From Anoplopoma fimbria (Eukaryota; Chordata; Actinopteri; Perciformes; Anoplopomatidae): a stretch of 64,000 bases of DNA. Where the stretch lies: positions 8,051,476 through 8,115,475 of the forward strand of contig NC_072467.1 in assembly GCF_027596085.1 (NCBI RefSeq), given 5' to 3'. A program made the translations under genes and the position numbers. Below, piece by piece: positions 14,801 to 24,636 of this stretch; positions within the stretch are counted from its first letter, which is position 1, and each line of letters begins with the position of its first letter. Below the pieces are notes generated by a model that was not told the origin of the DNA, searched no databases, and saw only the letters and a list, made by a program, of their open reading frames with translations.

Positions 14801-15644
14801 CTGTAAGAAAAATACATCTGGTCTTTCCATTTGTCAGTCTTTGTGGTCTGGCCCTCTGCCCCAACATATTCCCATTCTCCCTTTCTCCCTATCCATCTAT
14901 CTTTTCTTTTTTCCTACTTCTCTGTACCAACTTTTTTTTTTTTTTTTTTTTACCCATTACCATAGAAATCCAGACTTGACAAAACAACAGCTTTGACTGC
15001 CCCGAGCTGTATCCAGTGTCCACACACACTCCCAGTGGCGTAAAGATCAGGCAGTGAGCTAGCCTCCCTCAGGGCATACATGCACAGTGGAGACGGGAGG
15101 TGTCTGGGTGCAGCAGTAAAGATCACACTCTATCATTGTAAAAGCCATTCCAGTGTCACCTCTGCTTCTGATGAAAGTCAGTTTGAGCTTTTCAGCCTGC
15201 CATTTCCTCTACATTGTAACATTCCTGCAGCTCATTTCTCACCTTGTTTGTCACAGACTCAGGGGATGCTGAAAATGCTGCAAAGCAGGGATATTACTCA
15301 CTAGCCAGCCACAGTTTATGGTTCATTGTTATTGGTCGTTAGGTCATTTGGTCGTTGACTGCAGCACCTGGTGTCAGGTCAAGAGTTCGTTGGTGCAGTA
15401 GTGGCAGATTAACTAGGTAGACTCCCAGTTGTATCATCAATACAGACAAATTACCCCCTTTTTTAAAATAATTTGTAATAATCCAAAGCCACTTTTTCCT
15501 TTCTTTTTTTAAACTACATCCTCTTATACTCTATTTTTTTTTGATCACGTGGTATGTGTTGTACTTTTATCAATTAAAAGCCCTATTTCTGCTCCTTGAG
15601 CTCATGCATGCTTACCAGCATCCTGTATCACGAATTGTCCATTA

Positions 15645-15645
<1 letters not shown>

Positions 15646-15727
<82 letters not shown>
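15646..15727. repeat. (CA)n microsatellite, 82 bp
   Basis: Uninterrupted (CA)n, about 0.3 kb before the CpG-rich region. A (TA)n-rich stretch follows at 15889-15924. Confidence 0.98.
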
Positions 15728-15730
<3 letters not shown>

Positions 15731-16538
15731 GAAGGACTACTTTGGATTTAAATGGCATTAATGGATCCTCAGTCCTATTCTTAGTCTTAAATCTGTCTCA
15801 CTCTTCAGGCGTTGACAGGAGCTGTGTCGGGGTGGTGGAGTCTGGTTTGTGTTCAGCATATGGAGGAATATACATGTGTGTATTTATTTATATATATATA
15901 TTTATATATATATTTATATATATAGCTCCCCAGATAGGAAACGCTGTTGAAACACGAGAGCTTCCCCAGGATCGTGAGTGAGGAGGAGGAGGAGGAAGCT
16001 GGCTCGCATCGATAACTAAAAGTCTATTTGATGTTTTTTGGGGTTTTTTGTTTTTTTTAGACGTCGCTTTTGTTCGGCTTTATGTCGCCGGGTGAACCCT
16101 TAGGAGAGGATCTAGATTTGGACATATTGAAGGAAAAATGTTCAAGTTGCATCTGGTGGTGTTTCGGGAGTAACCGCGCGGCGGTTTGCGTCAGCGTGGC
16201 TGTGCACGCACACAAAGCCTCCGCGAGACTCCGCGTAAGAATCACGGGCTTTGCTTCCAACGCACGAGCTCCCGTACGAGCTCCCGTACGAGCTCCCATT
16301 GTTTTAACCGAAACGCCTGCAGTCTGAAGAGTCGTTAACCCGGCCCCACGGAAACCAAACCAAGGGGGAACGAGAGGAGGAGGAGGAGGAGGAGGAGGGA
16401 GGTGGTCTGGGGAGAAAAAAAAAGATAGAGATAGATAGAGAGAGAGGGAGAGAGAGAAAAGGTGCTGAGGAGTGAGAGAGGACTGCAAAGGAACAAACTC
16501 CCGTATTGTTCCGCGTGCGTTTTTTCTTCCGCGGCCGT

Positions 16539-16540
<2 letters not shown>

Positions 16541-16583
<43 letters not shown>
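16541..16583. repeat. (GA)n tract in the CpG-rich leader
   Basis: 43 bp of (AG)n, 93 bp upstream of the ATG at 16676. Further purine-rich (GGA)n and (GATA/GA)n runs lie at 16373-16462. Confidence 0.97.
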
Positions 16584-16584
<1 letters not shown>

Positions 16585-16675
16585 GCGGTGGGGTCTTTTT
16601 CTTTCGGGCTGCGACAAAATAGCTGAAAACACAACGTCCATTCTGGATTTCTTTATCCGTTTCCTGTCGTCCAGG

Positions 16676-16713
16676 ATGAGGTTTAAGAGGAACGGGTCCT
16701 ATACGCTGAATAG
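16676..16713 (+). CDS. mob2: Candidate alternative first exon of mob2
   Basis: An ATG with A at -3 opens a 12-codon frame (MRFKRNGSYTLN) and reaches a strong donor, AG|gtaagag, in phase 2. That is the phase required by mob2 exon 2, giving LNRKSKTKPNGKK and a 245-residue protein. The exon lies at the end of a CpG-rich stretch (about 16.05-16.71 kb) resembling a vertebrate promoter. The frame is also open upstream to an ATG at 16472, but through a (GA)n tract (repeated Arg-Glu). No other + strand gene is visible downstream that it could belong to. This is inference without transcript support; it could instead start a gene or lncRNA I cannot see. Confidence 0.5.
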
Positions 16714-17023
16714 GTAAGAGACTGATGTAATGTTAGCGGCGGTAACTTGATAATGTATTATCCATATGGAGAGAACAGGGAGGAGGAGGAAGGAGGAGGA
16801 GGAGGAGGGCAGCACCTTTTTTGTTTTTAATGCTTAGCTCATAAATCAGTTCACTTTCTCTTGTCATATTTCCACAGTGGCTCCTGGTGACTTCTTTATT
16901 GTAGTTCGTGTTATTTCTTTAATATCCTACGATAACTCTTCAGTAGAGCTAAAGGCACACTCACTTTTTTTATTAGAACATGATGCACTGAAGGCTACTT
17001 CTTCATTGTGATCTATATTATAT

Positions 17024-17150
17024 TCCTTTATTGATCCCCATGGGGGAAATTCGAGTGTTGCAGCAGCTCAACTACACAGACACAGACAATAAATACACAT
17101 ACTATACTATACAACTACACAGACAATAAATACACCATATTAAGATCTTT
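17024..17150 (-). mobile_element. RTE/Rex3-like LINE 3' tail fragment
   Basis: The + strand 'ctttattgatccccatgggg' with 'gaaattc' is the complement of the usual gaatttcccc...atcaataaag end of fish RTE-type elements. A short internal duplication of 'ctacacagaca...ataaataca' follows. No coding remnant. Confidence 0.55.
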
Positions 17151-17414
17151 TGAGGCCACATCTGATGGAAAAAAAACACCACTCTTTAACCCTATAGTTA
17201 TTTTATAACCACACATATACAGTATGTTGCCATTGAATATATCATGTCAATTCCTCTCAAGGGCCCTGTGATTTCATTTCAATGTGGCCCCCACGTGTAT
17301 TTCAGTCTGTGAGGCGGGATCAGGAGAAACCTGCCTGTCTCGCTTTTAAGGGGGGGGGGGGCTGGGCTCTCCCTTTTGTTTCCTCAACTCCATTATGGAA
17401 AAGAGCAAGATGAT

Positions 17415-17420
<6 letters not shown>

Positions 17421-17478
<58 letters not shown>

Positions 17479-17680
17479 CTCTACAGAAATACCCCCCTCT
17501 TGCCGTCCCATCACCCAGCAACTTTGTACGTGTTTGTGTGGCTGTGTGAATGATGTGCACTATGCGTGTCTGCCTCTTTCCTCCCAACTCACTCTCGCTT
17601 GGCATGATTGCAAACGGCCTGTTTTCATATCCTGCCGTTTCTAAACCCAGTCAGGAGTCTGCTCTGTCCCCTGCCCAGTG

Positions 17681-17733
<53 letters not shown>

Positions 17734-17885
17734 TCTCTCTCACCTCTCTCCAGCCTCATTGTGTTATCTCTCCAAGTCACAAGCTTATGAGGAAAAAAAG
17801 TCTTTCTTTGTCCATCTGCCATCTGGACGGATGTCTTGCTTTTATTGTTTGTCTGGATTTTATGATAAGGCCCTAAGGTTTTGAG

Positions 17886-17967
<82 letters not shown>
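17421..17967. repeat. Cluster of (CT)n, (CT)n and (CA)n microsatellites
   Basis: (CT)n at 17421-17477, (CT)n at 17683-17730 and (CA)n at 17891-17967, with no coding sequence between them. Confidence 0.97.
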
Positions 17968-17968
<1 letters not shown>

Positions 17969-18367
17969 GGCGACCCGCAAGAACTTGCTCATATTGTTGA
18001 AAGTGACAGTTGACTTAACGGCAGTTTCACTTCTCTCACTTTTCCTCGGGCACTCCTTTTCCCCTTTTGCGTTGTTACAGGGCATATGGCCTTCCGCTGT
18101 ACTTGAAACACACAAAAACACACATCCTGACTTTTAGCTACTGAAACACAAAGAGAGGAACGATCACTCCATACCCCCCATTGTGCGATGAACGTGCAAG
18201 CAATGGTTTCACGTGTGTTGCAAGTGTGTATTCCCGTGCCTGCAAGTGTTTGTGAGTGTGTGTGCAGGTGAGAGGGATGAGGTAATTAAACAGTGAAAGA
18301 GGCTGCTGTTAGCTCCTGGTGACTGGCCTCCAGGGAGGAGGAGGAGGAGGAGGAGGTAGAGGAGGGA

Positions 18368-18375
18368 TGACGTCA
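18368..18375. promoter_or_regulatory. Consensus CRE (TGACGTCA)
   Basis: A perfect palindromic CREB/ATF site, followed one base later by GGAATG (a TEAD-type core) and preceded by a (GGA)n run. There is no adjacent exon; function unknown. A second perfect TGACGTCA is at 32395-32402. Confidence 0.3.
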
Positions 18376-19205
18376 TGGAATGTAAAAAGTGCTTTGCAGA
18401 GCTTCTGCGGTCCGTCTTTGTCATCTTTTATCTCAAAAGGAGCAGAGCGAAGCAGCAGAGGGAGGACAGGCTGTGTTGTCCTGCGGTGTTGTGTGCAGCA
18501 GGGTTAGGTGGAAAAAAAAAAAAAAAAACCTCCGGTGTTTGACATTGAACGTCAGCGTTCAGCTGTGTCGGCTGCCTTTTGTCGTGTCTGACTGCAGCCT
18601 TCGATTACAGCATCACACACACCTGACCGCTGCGGTCCTTTTTGAAGCGTTGTGTGTGTGTGTGTTACTGTCCGTGTGTTTTGATGTGTAAAGCAGCAAG
18701 TGAACAGCAGAGGGCAAAAAGAAAGGGATTGCTCTTATTGAATGATGCAGGGAAGAGAGGAAAGAGATAAAATATATACAATGAACCCTGTGTCCTTCAC
18801 CTTATTTCACCACACTACAACACAAGCACTCTGCAGTGATTGGCTCACTTCCTGGGGGCTGGACTCCGCGCCAGCCCCTCCCATCCCGTTCCTCTGCATC
18901 ATTTATGTGAATGAAGAGTCACGGCGCTACGTGTACATCCAGTGCTGCCGGGCTATTCATTCACATGTGCAGCTCCTCCTCAGTGTTGACTCAAGAGTTG
19001 ACAATTAGCCATGCTGTTTATAATTTAGCTACATAACACTTCATGTGCAAAAGCATGAAGAGGCTGTCGGCTCGCTGCACTTATTAACTGTCCAGAGAGG
19101 TTTGACAGGATTTTGACTCCGTCTCAGATTGAGCAAACAGTGCACGTGTTTGGTCTGTGTGAGCGATGGGTGGAGATGTTTGAGACGTATACAGATGGTT
19201 GAGAT

Positions 19206-19211
<6 letters not shown>

Positions 19212-19254
<43 letters not shown>

Positions 19255-19676
19255 GTCTCTCTCTCTCTCGCTGTGTCTCTCTCCCCTGCAGTCCACCCTG
19301 CGCTGGCCAGCGGTCAGCAGTCTGTTTATGGGACGCTGTTTGCCAAACTAATCTTTCCCGCCTTTCAAGTAGGAGCCAGCAAGCGAACGAGAGAGAGGGA
19401 GAGAGCAAGAGAGAGAGGGAGAGAGAGAGAGAGGGAGGGAGAGAGAGTGTGCAAGAGTGTGAATGTGAGGCAGGCAGTTGCAGTAGTCGGAAAGGAGAGT
19501 GAGAAAGAGAAACATGCTCAGAGTGTGTCTGGTTTTGTGAATTCTTTTTTTTTTGTTTGTTTTGAAAGTGCGTTTCTGCGTGTTCACTTTGCTGACTCAC
19601 TTATCGGCCTGCGTGCATCCGTCCGTCCGTCCGTCCGTCCTTCCTTCATTCCTTCCTTCCTTCATTCCTTCCTGCG
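19212..19676. repeat. (CT)n, (GA)n and (GTCC)n/(TTCC)n cluster
   Basis: (CT)n at 19212-19249 with a shorter run to 19283, GA-rich sequence at 19388-19446, and a tetranucleotide array (GTCC)n grading into (TTCC)n at about 19617-19676. Confidence 0.95.
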
Positions 19677-19851
19677 TTGAAGCCAGAGGCCGTTACAGAA
19701 GCTGTTCGATTAACAAAAGGTGCTATGCCGGAGCTGCTGCTGCTACACCTGTAGCCGAGTTTTGCAAGAGAGGAGCGGAGACGGGAAGGTGAAAGGAAGG
19801 GTGCTGTGGGTCGGAGCCTCGTCACCCCGGCTCTGCTTCACCACTGACTGG

Positions 19852-19889
19852 ATGGGGGTTCTGGTGTGCTGCGACTGCTTCTTCTATCG
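19852..19889 (+). CDS. Weak candidate alternative first exon (MGVLVCC...)
   Basis: A 12-codon frame MGVLVCCDCFFY is followed by CG|gtagtt in phase 2, again compatible with mob2 exon 2 (would give FFYRKSKTKP). The N-terminus fits a myristoylation/palmitoylation pattern (Gly2, Cys6, Cys7). Against it, the donor lacks G at +5, the ATG context has T at -3, and such short matches arise by chance. Listed as a hypothesis only. Confidence 0.15.
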
Positions 19890-21589
19890 GTAGTTAACAA
19901 AGTCACTCTTTCTCCCGTCTTGACCTTTCCTATCCCCTTTACTGTTGTTGTTCACTGCTGTTGTTGTTTACGTCATACTTTTCAGCATTCTTTAGCTTAC
20001 ATTGTTAGACCTTCATTAACCCCCCTCCTCCCAGTCACCCTCATCCCACTTCAGGCTCTCTGTTATGCTGCTGCGGTTTTGTAGGAGACATTTGAGGACA
20101 GTGCAGGCAGAGATTCTGCTGTAGTCAGACACTAGGGGGTATCATGACTTGTGGGAGGAGAGGAGGAGCAGTGGGGCATAGATGGCACACAGCCACCCTC
20201 TTCTAGCTGATTTGAAGGGGAGGTGTGTTTCGATTGTTGCTGGTTACAGGGTTTGTTAGGTGGTCAGGTTAAGACTAGTGTGGAATGAAACGGCATGTAG
20301 CCAGAAGTCAGCTAGTCAGTCAGGCTTGCAACTTTTCCTCTCATCCTCCTGTGTGCCCTCTTGGCGGTGCAGCACTGTTTGTTTGGACACAGTGTTCCCT
20401 TCCAAGGGGGCAGGGAGGTCCTTTTCCCTTTTTTTTCATTTTTTTTTGTTGTTTGCATAACATTGACCTCTCAGACTGTGCTCTTTTTTTCTGGTTATTA
20501 ACAGCAGAATTTAGCCTCTCTTTGGTTTCCTATTTGGACCAACTATCATGTGTTGGAGAGACTCCTATAGCTGGTTGTTGTGCTTGAGAGAAAGCCTAGA
20601 TGATTTGAGTTCGACTCTCTGGCAGTCGGAGCAGAAATGAACTGCTTCCCCTCTCTTGTGGTTGTGGGGCTAGCTAGCCTGAGCCTGCCTTTGACTGCTA
20701 CATAAAGTCTAAATATAACTTTCTAGTTCTCTAAGGAGCGTTTTGATGGTGAGGATAAAATTGTAGCTTTAACGCAGACACACACACACAGCTGGATTAG
20801 ATTAGGCCTCGCTGTGATTCAGAACTTTGTTTACACGGCACTGCTGCTTTCAGTATGAATAACAGCCTGCCGTTTATGTGTGTCATGTATCTGTGTGGCT
20901 GCCTATGTGTTATACATACAGTAGGCCTCGGTGAAATACACACAGAAGCCTTGTGCCAGGAATAGACCTACTTTATTATTTTCCCAACCAGTCATGATCA
21001 AGGCAGGGTTGGGACCTGGACAGTGCACTGATGGCTCATGGGCTCATTAAGACAAAATGGGCCATCACGTCTATTTCTGGCATTTCCTCTCCCTTGGCGT
21101 CTCCGTCAGTCAATCAGGCGGCTTGGCGGTGATGTCATATGGCTTGATTGATGTGTGTTTTTGGAGGCACACCCATCCAAACAGGTCCTTGTTGACCTCG
21201 GCCCGGGCTAACCCTCCGTCCCTTGGGCTCCAGTGTGTCATCTTTCAACAGTAGCATTGTGTGGAGTAGAAACTTCCTGCCAGCAATCCAAAAAACAGCC
21301 GTTTTTGGAGCGTCATCGTATGACAAAAAGTACAATAAAATGGAATTTGCCTTCGTCTTTTTAAAATATATATAACACTCAGGAACAAAGACTTAATGTA
21401 CTAAACTATACTAGGCAAATTTAACAACAACTTCACCCTAAAATTGCATTAATATAATAAAACGATATCTCAGTTTAATACAATTTTGAACGATGTATTA
21501 TGTTTACCATCATAAACAAACAAATAAGATTATCAACCTTTTTTGTCATAACATGCATATAAACACACAATTAAGATCATCAGTGCTAC

Positions 21590-21775
21590 TTTACCGTCTG
21601 TCGGTTTGAAGCTAGAGTCAGCAGCCGGTTAGCTTAGCTTAGCATTGAGACTGGATACTAGAGGAACAGCTAACAAATAAATTGCATGTTATATCTCATT
21701 TTTTACCATACAAAACTGCCGGATAAAAACAACACATTGTGGTTTAACTGGGCTTTGTCAAAGGAAGTCTTTGGC
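21590..21775 (+). mobile_element. Acanthomorph interspersed repeat ('ttagcttagcttagcat')
   Basis: 'gtcagcagccggttagctta' + 'gcttagcattgagactgga', then 'ataaaaacaacacattgtgg', follow the order of an interspersed repeat I recognise from perciform fish. I do not know its class; it may be a non-autonomous DNA element. Confidence 0.5.
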
Positions 21776-23836
21776 AATGGAAATGACGATAGCATTGTCT
21801 CACATGTGTTCAGGGTCATGACACTGTTTTAATCTCATGTGCCCCATGTGTTTGCTGTTTGTTGACAGATTAACCAGTCTGGTTGGGATTTAAGTGTCAA
21901 TGAGCCAATATTGAGACTGAAAAAAAAAAAGTGACTATTTAATGATTATAAAAGTGTTATAGACATGTTTTTTTATTTAAACCCTGAGTACAAATGTTAA
22001 ACCAAGAGAGCAGAAAAAAGTCTGATAATAAAACAAACATTCATTAAGATGTATCTGTACCTAAATTTGTTATTCTGAGCTTTGGTTTGGCCTGTCAGCC
22101 TAGTGAAGTTGTCTTAGACCCCTCCTCACTGTAATCTCTACCTATGTTCATTGTCACATGTGAACAAACACACAAATTTGCTGGATCCATTTTCCAGGAT
22201 CTCCTCCAACTCAACAGTCCCGAGGCAACTACGACAGTCGGAGTTGAATCCTGGGTCAAGTTCTCATTTAGCTTTAGTCAATTTTCTGATGTTTTTAGCC
22301 TTCTCCCTACAATGAAGAGCAAAGTTTATGTTGTGGCCATCATTGTACACAATTGCAGCGTGAAACAGAAAATGAGGTTTAACCTTTCCGTACCCTTATT
22401 ATGTGTTGCTGTTGTCGTATTGCTGGAAAGCGGGCACACACAGCCCTCGAGGCTCCATCACATGACACAAGCTTGTGTGTGTGTTTTGCTCTCAGTGGAT
22501 CATTTGGTAAATGTTAGAATGTGTGGCGCGGAACAATAATCATCATACTGTGTGTGTTGTATTGGCACAGCAGGCTGCACTGTTTTCCATGTGTCTCTCA
22601 TTAGGCTATCTTTGGCAGGCCTGGCTGCCTCCACAGAGCCGAGGCGTGCGGCTCAACAAGGACACCATTCTCCACCAGCTAACCCCACACTCGTTCCCCT
22701 CAGCCAGGCAGACTCCCTCCTCGCGTTGCTGCCCCGTCTCTCAGATGGGGCTGAATTAAATCAAGCTGAAATGCACCCGTCTTTGAGGAAGGTTGGACTG
22801 CTTTGGCTAGCTAAATCATTATCTATGGAGTCCCTATTACTCTGCCATCAGATGAGCACAGGTCAGAAAAAAATCAGTATGGTTTAGATTTCTACATAAC
22901 CTGTAGGGTTTGGATCTTGAATGTCATTTGTACTCTAGTCATACTGGAGAACAAACAAACCCCTTCCCAAGGTGTCTTTAGTTTACTTGATCCTGTCAGG
23001 ACATGTGATACATTAGAGGCACATTAGCTGGTCAGTGCACATACAGTATAGTCAGTATAGTCTTGACCTGACTGATTGTCCTTCTCTACTTTCACCTGCC
23101 CTCCAGTCACTGCGGAGGGCAGACCTCACACACAGTTCCAGTTGCATAACAGTGTGTGTGTGTGTGTGTGTTTTCAGGGGCAGCCTAGTCCTGCTAGCTC
23201 AGGAGATGAGAAAGAGATGGCCTTGCACAAACCTCACCTCTGCTTTTAAATTCAGCCAGTCAGCCCGCATGCACACGCAGTCATGAACATTCTTTGCAGC
23301 TCTTTTGCTACTAAAACAACTTAATTTAGATAAACATATAAAAAGACACATTGAAGCAGGAAGCAGGGAATCATTGCAAAATTGTTTAGAGAACATAATA
23401 AGTGCTGAGCAGACAAGTATTAGTGCAGCGTGGAAGTTGTCTGTGTGAGGCAGCAGGTGCCCCGTAGGCAAGGACAAATTGCAGCTGGTTGGTGGCCCAA
23501 TTGGCAAGTGGAGAATGGCTTCATTGTGTTTGGCTCACTTTGTAGGTTGGTCAGGTGGAAGGAAAAGGGGTGAGACAGAATTCAGAATCAAAACAAAGGC
23601 CTGGAGGGTTTATATGTGCTGCAAAGGTGGCAGGGAACTTGGTTGTAGCAGTTGTTTCAGCAGCAGCCCACGGCTTCTCTGTGCCCTCTCTTGGGAACAC
23701 AGAGGCCCATTTTAAAGGGAGACAGGAAGTGCATTGGCGCCTCACTTCCTGTTTGTTGAGTTTGTCCCAGGCGAGAGGGAGAGGGAGAAGGAGGGGGTTG
23801 GTCTGGTGCAGCCCAATTTGAACGGAGAAGGTGGTG

Positions 23837-23838
<2 letters not shown>

Positions 23839-23915
<77 letters not shown>
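23839..23915. repeat. (CA)n microsatellite, 77 bp
   Basis: Uninterrupted (CA)n in gene-free sequence. Confidence 0.98.
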
Positions 23916-23917
<2 letters not shown>

Positions 23918-24569
23918 ACACACTTGCCTGCTGCATAGCTGTGTAATTGCCTCAGTGCTGCAGTGCCTTTGGCAGCTGTGCCCCCTCATTTGTTTCAATT
24001 ATCTGCCATCTGACATGGCACTGTTACCAAGGATAGACCCTAGAGCAAGACAGGAAAAAAAACAAACAAGGAAGGTTTTAAGTTGTCTCCAGAAATACAT
24101 CTTTATTATCATCATATTTCATACCTTAAAAGCACAGCTGGAGCACACCTACGTCATGTTCATATTCAGGACAAACACATTCACCTCCCTCTCTGTGAGG
24201 CTACATTTAATCAGAGAGTAGCTGTGGCGAAGAGGCTGATATGGAGCGAGCAGGAAAGCTGCAGAGTGCTGACTCCAGCATGTTCTGAGGTGACGTCCGT
24301 AACATTTATTATGTTCACTTGCAGAACTCGGAGGCTGCCGGCCAAATGAGGACTGACCTTAAATACCCTTCTGTACCGCTGGAGCTCTGATTTCTTCTTC
24401 TTCTTGTTATTTAAGCCTATTGTGTTGCAAACAGATGTGCACGATGCACTAGCAACCCTACCATCCCCCTCTAGAAGAGATGATGTCACCGCATCTTCTG
24501 AGGTGGGAACAGTTACTGCTCTAGGCCAATCAGAGGCTTGTTTACACCTGAATCCCTGGGCGAGGAGAC

Positions 24570-24633
<64 letters not shown>
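24570..24633. repeat. (TA)n-(CA)n compound microsatellite
   Basis: (TA)n at 24570-24596 passes directly into (CA)n to 24633; alternating purine-pyrimidine throughout. Confidence 0.97.

Positions 24634-24636
<3 letters not shown>

Larger units (their letters stand above)
6030..16049. other. Gene-free sequence upstream of the CpG region
   Basis: Contains GT runs at 8544-8561 and 8621-8643, a CA run at 9453-9473, the (GT)n and (CA)n tracts and the SINE fragment listed separately, and three copies of a 13-mer near 11.1-11.7 kb. No gene recognised. Confidence 0.6.
16050..16715 (+). promoter_or_regulatory. CpG-rich candidate promoter / 5' leader
   Basis: CpG dinucleotides are dense here (for example gtaaccgcgcggcggtttgc, ccgcgtgcg, cttccgcggccg) against an AT-rich, CpG-poor background. 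It includes a 12-bp tandem repeat at 16264-16297, (GGA)n at about 16373-16400 and (GA)n at 16541-16583, and ends in a good donor site at 16714. It looks like the promoter and leader of the exon at 16676-16713. Confidence 0.5.

Noticed and set aside
16057..16641. 194-codon minus-strand frame over the CpG-rich region
   Set aside because: Mostly Ser-Leu and Pro runs from (GA)n and (GGA)n tracts; no homology or splice evidence.
19124..19680. 158-codon minus-strand and 183-codon + strand frames over the same region
   Set aside because: Dominated by Arg-Glu or Ser-Leu runs from (CT)n/(GA)n.
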